DNA of 15,807 nt, from the NCBI GenBank assembly GCA_021772215.1, contig JAJFMK010000266.1, positions 1 to 15,807 of the forward strand, in the 5' to 3' direction. The notes below the pieces were generated by a model. It worked only from the letters and a program-made list of their open reading frames with translations, was not told the origin of the DNA and made no database searches. Of this stretch, positions 11,952 to 15,807 are shown in pieces. Numbering within the stretch: the stretch's first letter is position 1; each line of letters opens with the position of its first letter. Made by a program: the position numbers and the translations under genes. The DNA comes from Chlamydiota bacterium (lineage in GTDB: Bacteria > Chlamydiota > Chlamydiia > Chlamydiales > JAJFMK01).

Positions 11952-13757
11952 CTACAAAATATATTCATCCGCAATGCCTCGGCGGTCGTGTCCATCGAGA
12001 ACGTGAAAGAAACGAATTTTACGCCTAGTGACAGGCGAGATCTCTTTGAGTGGAAAATAGACGATCTTTTTGCCAAAGCGGGCGGCGTAAGTTTTTAAGC
12101 GCCCGCTGGGTGGTTTTTCGGCGCTGTAGAGGATCAGAGGCTCTTTGGAGTAGTCGATAGCAGCGGCGAGAAGCTTTTCATGCTTATGGTCTAAGGAGGC
12201 GTAATCGGGGTCTATCCAGATGTCGTAGAGGCGTCTTGGTGGATAAGACATCATGAAGCCACCATATTCGCAGCGGCTAATACCGGGGCCAATCACCTGA
12301 TCTAGCATTGAGGTGGCATAGAAGGCCATATCGGATTCTTGCTCATGTTCGCCAAGCCAGCTGGTCTTCCAAGGGTATTTTTCTTGAAATGCTTCTGTTT
12401 CCTCTTGAGGTCGATCTTCGTTGAAAATGACAACGATAGAGCCGACAGCGCCGGGCGGCTTGCCGCGCGTTTTAACGTAGAGCTTCTTTTCGGCAAAGTG
12501 GCGAATCGTCTCGCGCACATCGATCCCATCTTCTAGGCTACCTGAGAAAGGGATGATGCGCGCTCCCTCTTCGGTCAAAATCTGGGTACCCTTTTTCTTC
12601 AAAAATTCCGCGAAGTTTTCAACAGACTTATCTTCGGGCTGGTAGGAGCAGATGGCGAAGGGGTTCGGCGGAGTGAAGCGAAACGAGGATCTACTCTTAT
12701 CTTTTCTCGAAAAGATCTGGCTCTTTTTGCTCCTCTCTTTTAGTTGAAAGCGCATCGTCTTCTTATCGCCCCAAACCTCTTCAGGCGTTAAGTTCCAGGT
12801 TGGGAGATTATCGACGTTGCGAAGGTGCGGGTAGTCTGTCGCTAGCTTCCAGACGGCGAGGGCATAGCTATCTTCAACGCATCCCTTAGCAGCGGTGATG
12901 ATTTTGTAGAGGTCAGGAAGCAGATGATCTGTCTGCAGCGACCAGTTGCGCACAAACTTCATCAAAGGGGTCATCTGTGAGGTGGGGAAGGGAGTTGACA
13001 TCGTCTCCTCCCAGACTTTGGCTGCCTGCTTGTAGAGGTGGTATATCCAGCGCTGGCGATCGGGGAGTGATAGGTTGGGATGTTGGAGAGCTTCTTGCCG
13101 CCAGATCTCATAGCGCTCCACCATCCAGCCCGGCTCCGAGGGCACCTCGCGGGCCGCCTCCTCCGTTAATGCCCCTAAAATGACTTCTCGGACCGGTTTC
13201 TCTTCTAGGTGAGGAAAATGGTCCTGCTCCATCAGCTGCATAATCTCCTGATACCAGCCGAAGTGGGAGGCGTAGAGGATACGGTCGTAACGTAAGGTGA
13301 GTTCTTTTAAGCGGCGCGCCATCTCTTGCAGATATTGTCGCGGCAGGGGAGGGGAAAAGCGTCTTTTTTCAAAGGCGTGCCAAAATTCAGCTGCGCCGAT
13401 GCGGTAAATGGCGTAAGGGTCTGGCAGAGGTGAAATCTGGCGCCAGAGCGTACTCGGGTTGATCAGATGGAGGTCGAGACCATGTTCTAATCCGCTGCGA
13501 AGCGCCTCAAAGGCGGGGTCTGTCGCCTCGCACATCATGTAGCTATGATCAAACTTGATGACAGTCGGGTCGGGAAGGCGTCCCGCGGCTCTGATTAGCT
13601 CGTCTCTCAAAGGTGAGGGGAGGTCTGTAACGATACAGTCGGGCTCGACCTCCTTGATTGCCTTCAAAGTAAGAGCTGCGCTTTCTACGCAATAAGGGAT
13701 AACCGGGGTGATGTAGAGAGGAGGCCTCTCGATGATATAGGGGGCAAAATGCTCCAT
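11952..13757 (-). CDS. Uncharacterised 601-residue partner of a MoxR-type ATPase
   Basis: I do not recognise a named family with confidence. The N-terminal part (about 12-70) reads like a repeat of strand-helix units, with VIPYCVESAALTLKAIKEVEP and PDCIVTDLPSPLRDELI. This resembles the opening of proteins such as DUF5682/YehM that accompany MoxR ATPases in other bacteria, but the likeness is weak and inferred. A Lys/Ser/Arg-rich linker lies at about 338-362. The C-terminal part (about 367-601) is compact and looks well constrained, with DGIDVRETIRHFAE, WLGEHEQESDMAFYAT, GPGISRCEYGGF and FFHVLDGHD. I chose the ATG at 13757, 1 base after the ATPase stop and with GGAG just upstream. A longer frame from 13787 would overlap that gene by 29 bases and has GGGAG touching its ATG. 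Confidence 0.75.
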   Translation of the reverse strand: MEHFAPYIIERPPLYITPVIPYCVESAALTLKAIKEVEPDCIVTDLPSPLRDELIRAAGRLPDPTVIKFDHSYMMCEATDPAFEALRSGLEHGLDLHLINPSTLWRQISPLPDPYAIYRIGAAEFWHAFEKRRFSPPLPRQYLQEMARRLKELTLRYDRILYASHFGWYQEIMQLMEQDHFPHLEEKPVREVILGALTEEAAREVPSEPGWMVERYEIWRQEALQHPNLSLPDRQRWIYHLYKQAAKVWEETMSTPFPTSQMTPLMKFVRNWSLQTDHLLPDLYKIITAAKGCVEDSYALAVWKLATDYPHLRNVDNLPTWNLTPEEVWGDKKTMRFQLKERSKKSQIFSRKDKSRSSFRFTPPNPFAICSYQPEDKSVENFAEFLKKKGTQILTEEGARIIPFSGSLEDGIDVRETIRHFAEKKLYVKTRGKPPGAVGSIVVIFNEDRPQEETEAFQEKYPWKTSWLGEHEQESDMAFYATSMLDQVIGPGISRCEYGGFMMSYPPRRLYDIWIDPDYASLDHKHEKLLAAAIDYSKEPLILYSAEKPPSGRLKTYAARFGKKIVYFPLKEISPVTRRKIRFFHVLDGHDRRGIADEYIL

Positions 13758-13758
13758 C

Positions 13759-14610
13759 TCACTCCATTGTGTGGATGAGCGCCTCATCTCCCAGTGTCAT
13801 TACAATCGCCTGGCGAATCAGATTCTCTAGCTCCGCCTTTCCTTTAAGCGCTTCGGCGCGCTTTGAGGCGTAGCGAGCGATGTTGATGCCATCGCGGATG
13901 GTGTATCTCTCGCTTGCATCGTGGGCGCGCTGTAGGAATTTCAAGACATAGTCTAGGATCTCATCTCTAACAAAGGGGAGATTCTCGCGTAAGATCAGCC
14001 GCTCCTCATCCTCTTCGGGGAAGTCGAGGTAGATCTGCGGCTGCAGGCGGCTATGGATATATTCGGGGATCTCATATGTGGAGGCGTCATCGTTCATGGT
14101 GACTGTGATGCGAAAGTTGGGGTGGGCATACACTTTAAGGCCGGCCACAATTGACTCGACATAGCGCCGTGCGTCGAGGAGAGGCGCCAAAGAGGCCCAT
14201 GACTTCTCACTCATGCGGTTCGCCTCATCTAAAATCGCCACACCGCCCTGTATCATCGCCGTCACCAAAGAGGAGGCGACGTATCGGATGCCGCCACTCT
14301 TGTCAATCACTGGTGTAATGAGAAGATCTTCAGGGCGCGTATCCATAGTGCATTGAAAGATGTAGGCGTCGCGTTCGATCTCTTTTGCTGCGGCGTAGGC
14401 GAGAGTCGTCTTGCCAACGCCTGGCCGGCCGATCAGGCGCGGATTGAGGGGAATATCCTTTTCATGGACCACCATCCAGGCGCTTAGGAGCTGATCGAGG
14501 ACATCCCTTTGGCCAATCCATCGAAAGGGTAGCTCATCTTTACAGCTGAGCCACACCTCCACACCATCTAGGTTTACATGGTTTTCGTGGGTGGTTCTCT
14601 CTTGATGCAT
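13759..14610 (-). CDS. MoxR-type AAA+ ATPase
   Basis: The 283-residue product is a single-domain AAA+ ATPase of the MoxR/AAA_5 group, whose members act as chaperones that remodel or insert cofactors into partner proteins, often encoded beside them. Walker A GRPGVGKT is at 61-68 and Walker B VAILDE at 124-129. The sensor-1 Asn173 is in VTMNDD, and a likely arginine finger is Arg188 in HSRLQPQI. A C-terminal helical lid follows (about 205-283). It overlaps the upstream phosphatase gene by 37 bases and abuts the 601-residue gene, which is the obvious candidate substrate or partner. No von Willebrand A-domain gene, the commonest partner, is seen here. The only start is ATG at 14610 with a weak AAAGAG. 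Confidence 0.88.
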   Translation of the reverse strand: MHQERTTHENHVNLDGVEVWLSCKDELPFRWIGQRDVLDQLLSAWMVVHEKDIPLNPRLIGRPGVGKTTLAYAAAKEIERDAYIFQCTMDTRPEDLLITPVIDKSGGIRYVASSLVTAMIQGGVAILDEANRMSEKSWASLAPLLDARRYVESIVAGLKVYAHPNFRITVTMNDDASTYEIPEYIHSRLQPQIYLDFPEEDEERLILRENLPFVRDEILDYVLKFLQRAHDASERYTIRDGINIARYASKRAEALKGKAELENLIRQAIVMTLGDEALIHTME

Positions 14611-15341
14611 GATGTTTCTCTTTGGTAGAATTTTAGTCCATCCATGATTCCCAAAACTCCGGGAAAGTCACTTAAATAGACATTGTCCAATTTTTTGACT
14701 TCATTGACAAGTTTCGGCTCCGCATTTGAAACGGCAATCCCTTTCAGCCCGGTTTCAAATAGGGATAGATCATTTAAGGAGTCGCCTGCGGTAATGGTTA
14801 GCTCTTTGTTGAAGTTGAGCTTTTCTAGAAGTTTTAACAGACTGGATCCCTTGCTAACCCCAAATGGTACAATATCGAGGTACATATCACACGATAGGAT
14901 GACGTCGAACCCCGCCTCGACGATTTTTTCAACCGTTTGTTGTTTCATCAGACTTGGATTGTAGTAGTAGGCGAGGCGGTATGGAGAGACAACAGGTTGT
15001 AGTTCGATGCCCACCTCATTTTGAAGCAGCCTTTTTAAAGAATCGTGGCTTTCGTTCCAGCTTTTGATGATCGGAATTTGTAGCTCCATAATCGGCTGAA
15101 AATTGCTGCCATCAACAATGTGGGTGCCATGATCGCCAATTACGAAGTGGGGTGTCGGTAAATATCCTTTTGAACAGAGCTCTTTAACCGATTCAACGGT
15201 TCTACCTGTCACATAGATAAGTAGGACTTTTTTTTGTTTGCTCAGTAGCTCGCTGTAGAAAAAACTTTTAGAGTTGAAATCCCCCTCCATAAAAGTTCCG
15301 TCGAGGTCTGTGGCTAGGGCAAATTCAAATTGATTTTCCAT
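14574..15341 (-). CDS. HAD-superfamily phosphatase, sucrose-phosphate-phosphatase-like
   Basis: The 255-residue product is a haloacid dehalogenase-fold phosphatase of the sucrose-6-phosphate phosphatase-like type, whose relatives dephosphorylate sugar phosphates. Motif I is ATDLDGT with Asp12 as nucleophile and Asp14 as general acid/base. Motif II is VTGR with Thr45. Motif III Lys164 is in PFGVSKG, and motif IV is AGDSLND with Asp187 and Asp191. The central cap domain (about 75-160) is of the C2 type. The substrate cannot be read from the sequence, and no sugar synthase gene is adjacent. It overlaps the TtcA-like gene by 17 bases upstream and the ATPase gene by 37 bases downstream. GAGA precedes its ATG. 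Confidence 0.85.
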   Translation of the reverse strand: MENQFEFALATDLDGTFMEGDFNSKSFFYSELLSKQKKVLLIYVTGRTVESVKELCSKGYLPTPHFVIGDHGTHIVDGSNFQPIMELQIPIIKSWNESHDSLKRLLQNEVGIELQPVVSPYRLAYYYNPSLMKQQTVEKIVEAGFDVILSCDMYLDIVPFGVSKGSSLLKLLEKLNFNKELTITAGDSLNDLSLFETGLKGIAVSNAEPKLVNEVKKLDNVYLSDFPGVLGIMDGLKFYQRETSCIKREPPTKTM

Positions 15342-15807
15342 TTTTTCTCGCTTTGTCTGAGCCGTAGTTTAAACTGGCTAAGGAGACGTTGCCCCGCGCC
15401 TCTGGAAAGAGTTCGGTCATCTCGTCTAGGAGCATGTCCACCTTTTTTCTCATGGAGTTTTGGCCAACGGGACATTGGCAGGAGATGCGGAGAAAGCCAT
15501 ACTGCTTCGCAAACTCTTTCACATCCACTTCTGAAATGTAGATAAGAGGACGAATGATCTCCACGCCATAGTGGACCATCTCAAGCTTCGGCAAGAGGCC
15601 ACAAAGCTCCCCTTTTTTTAACATATTCATTAAAAGGGTCTGTGCATTGTCGTCGCGATGGTGTCCAAAGGCGACAGCTTTAGCTCCCATCTCATGCGCT
15701 CCTTCAAAAAGAAGTTTGCGCCGCTCTCTAGAGCAGCCGTAACACTCAAGCGTTTCCAGCTTCTGTTCGCTCTCTTTAACAATTAATTGTATATCCAGCT
15801 TGTCACA
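15325..15807 (-). CDS. TtcA-like PP-loop tRNA thiolation enzyme, C-terminal part (runs off right edge)
   Basis: The frame is open to the window edge, so 160 codons of the C-terminal part are present. I read it beyond the internal ATG at 15690 to the edge, where the extension contains the CxxC pair CYGC-SRERR. This is followed by GAKAVAFGHHRDDNAQTLLMN, PLIYISEVDVKEFA and ISCQCPVGQNSMRKKV. This order (CxxC, GHHxDD, IRPL, then a third cysteine group) is that of TtcA, which makes 2-thiocytidine at tRNA position 32 using an Fe-S cluster held by three cysteines. The ATP PP-loop should lie outside the window. Other TtcA/TilS-superfamily enzymes are possible. Its stop overlaps the next gene by 17 bases. 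Confidence 0.82.
   Translation of the reverse strand, partial: CDKLDIQLIVKESEQKLETLECYGCSRERRKLLFEGAHEMGAKAVAFGHHRDDNAQTLLMNMLKKGELCGLLPKLEMVHYGVEIIRPLIYISEVDVKEFAKQYGFLRISCQCPVGQNSMRKKVDMLLDEMTELFPEARGNVSLASLNYGSDKARKNGKSI

Noticed and set aside
13758..13787. Longer start at 13787 for the 601-residue protein
   Set aside because: It would overlap the ATPase gene by 29 bases and its GGGAG touches the ATG. The ATG at 13757 has better spacing. The choice is not certain.
1..15807. CRISPR arrays, insertion sequences or toxin-antitoxin pairs
   Set aside because: No regularly spaced short direct repeats, transposase motifs or typical toxin-antitoxin pairs were recognised. The only clear repeat array is the coding one at 6625-6858.

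Overview
The window is chromosomal DNA of moderate G+C from a member of the Chlamydiota, most likely an amoeba-associated or 'environmental' lineage rather than Chlamydia itself. Three things point there. First, the order rpe-efp-accB-accC matches what I remember of Chlamydia (CT121-CT124). Second, the efp product is the 185-residue chlamydial EF-P1 type, with the typical ending EYIQRV. Third, surE, a ubiA/mqnP-type prenyltransferase and ubiX lie near each other, as they do in Chlamydia (CT218-CT220). The assignment rests on protein-level recognition and remembered synteny, with no database search.

Layout. Bases 1-636 (minus) are the N-terminal part of a BrnQ branched-chain amino acid carrier that runs off the left edge. 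Bases 755-3876 (plus) are a tight housekeeping operon: rpe, efp, accB, accC. Bases 3894-7707 (plus) are an accessory island where Chlamydia would have rplM-rpsI. It holds a decayed gene, two proteins built on a Trp/Asp-signature module, and three small low-complexity proteins that share the peptide motifs G-[MFY]-H-x-R and HGxVG. Two of these three end in a bilobed hydrophobic hairpin like that of chlamydial inclusion-membrane proteins. Bases 7704-8393 (minus) encode a LOG-type nucleotide phosphoribohydrolase-like protein. Bases 8479-9929 (plus) are mqnP/ubiA-ubiX, two late steps of menaquinone synthesis. Bases 9970-11109 (minus) are tRNA-Val, tRNA-Asp and a YitT-family membrane protein, probably one transcript. 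Bases 11158-15807 (minus) are one run of overlapping or closely spaced genes: a TtcA-like PP-loop enzyme (cut by the right edge), an SPP-like HAD phosphatase, a MoxR-type AAA+ ATPase, a 601-residue uncharacterised partner, and surE.

The most novel material is the 3.9-7.7 kb island. Its Trp/Asp module occurs twice in each of two neighbouring genes and a fifth time in a pseudogene, where a single TTG-to-TAG change would explain one of the stops. Its three small genes look like a co-evolving set of candidate secreted or inclusion-directed proteins, and three island genes share an identical AATAAGGAG ribosome-binding element. The MoxR ATPase plus 601-residue protein pair is a second candidate for an undescribed two-component chaperone-type system.
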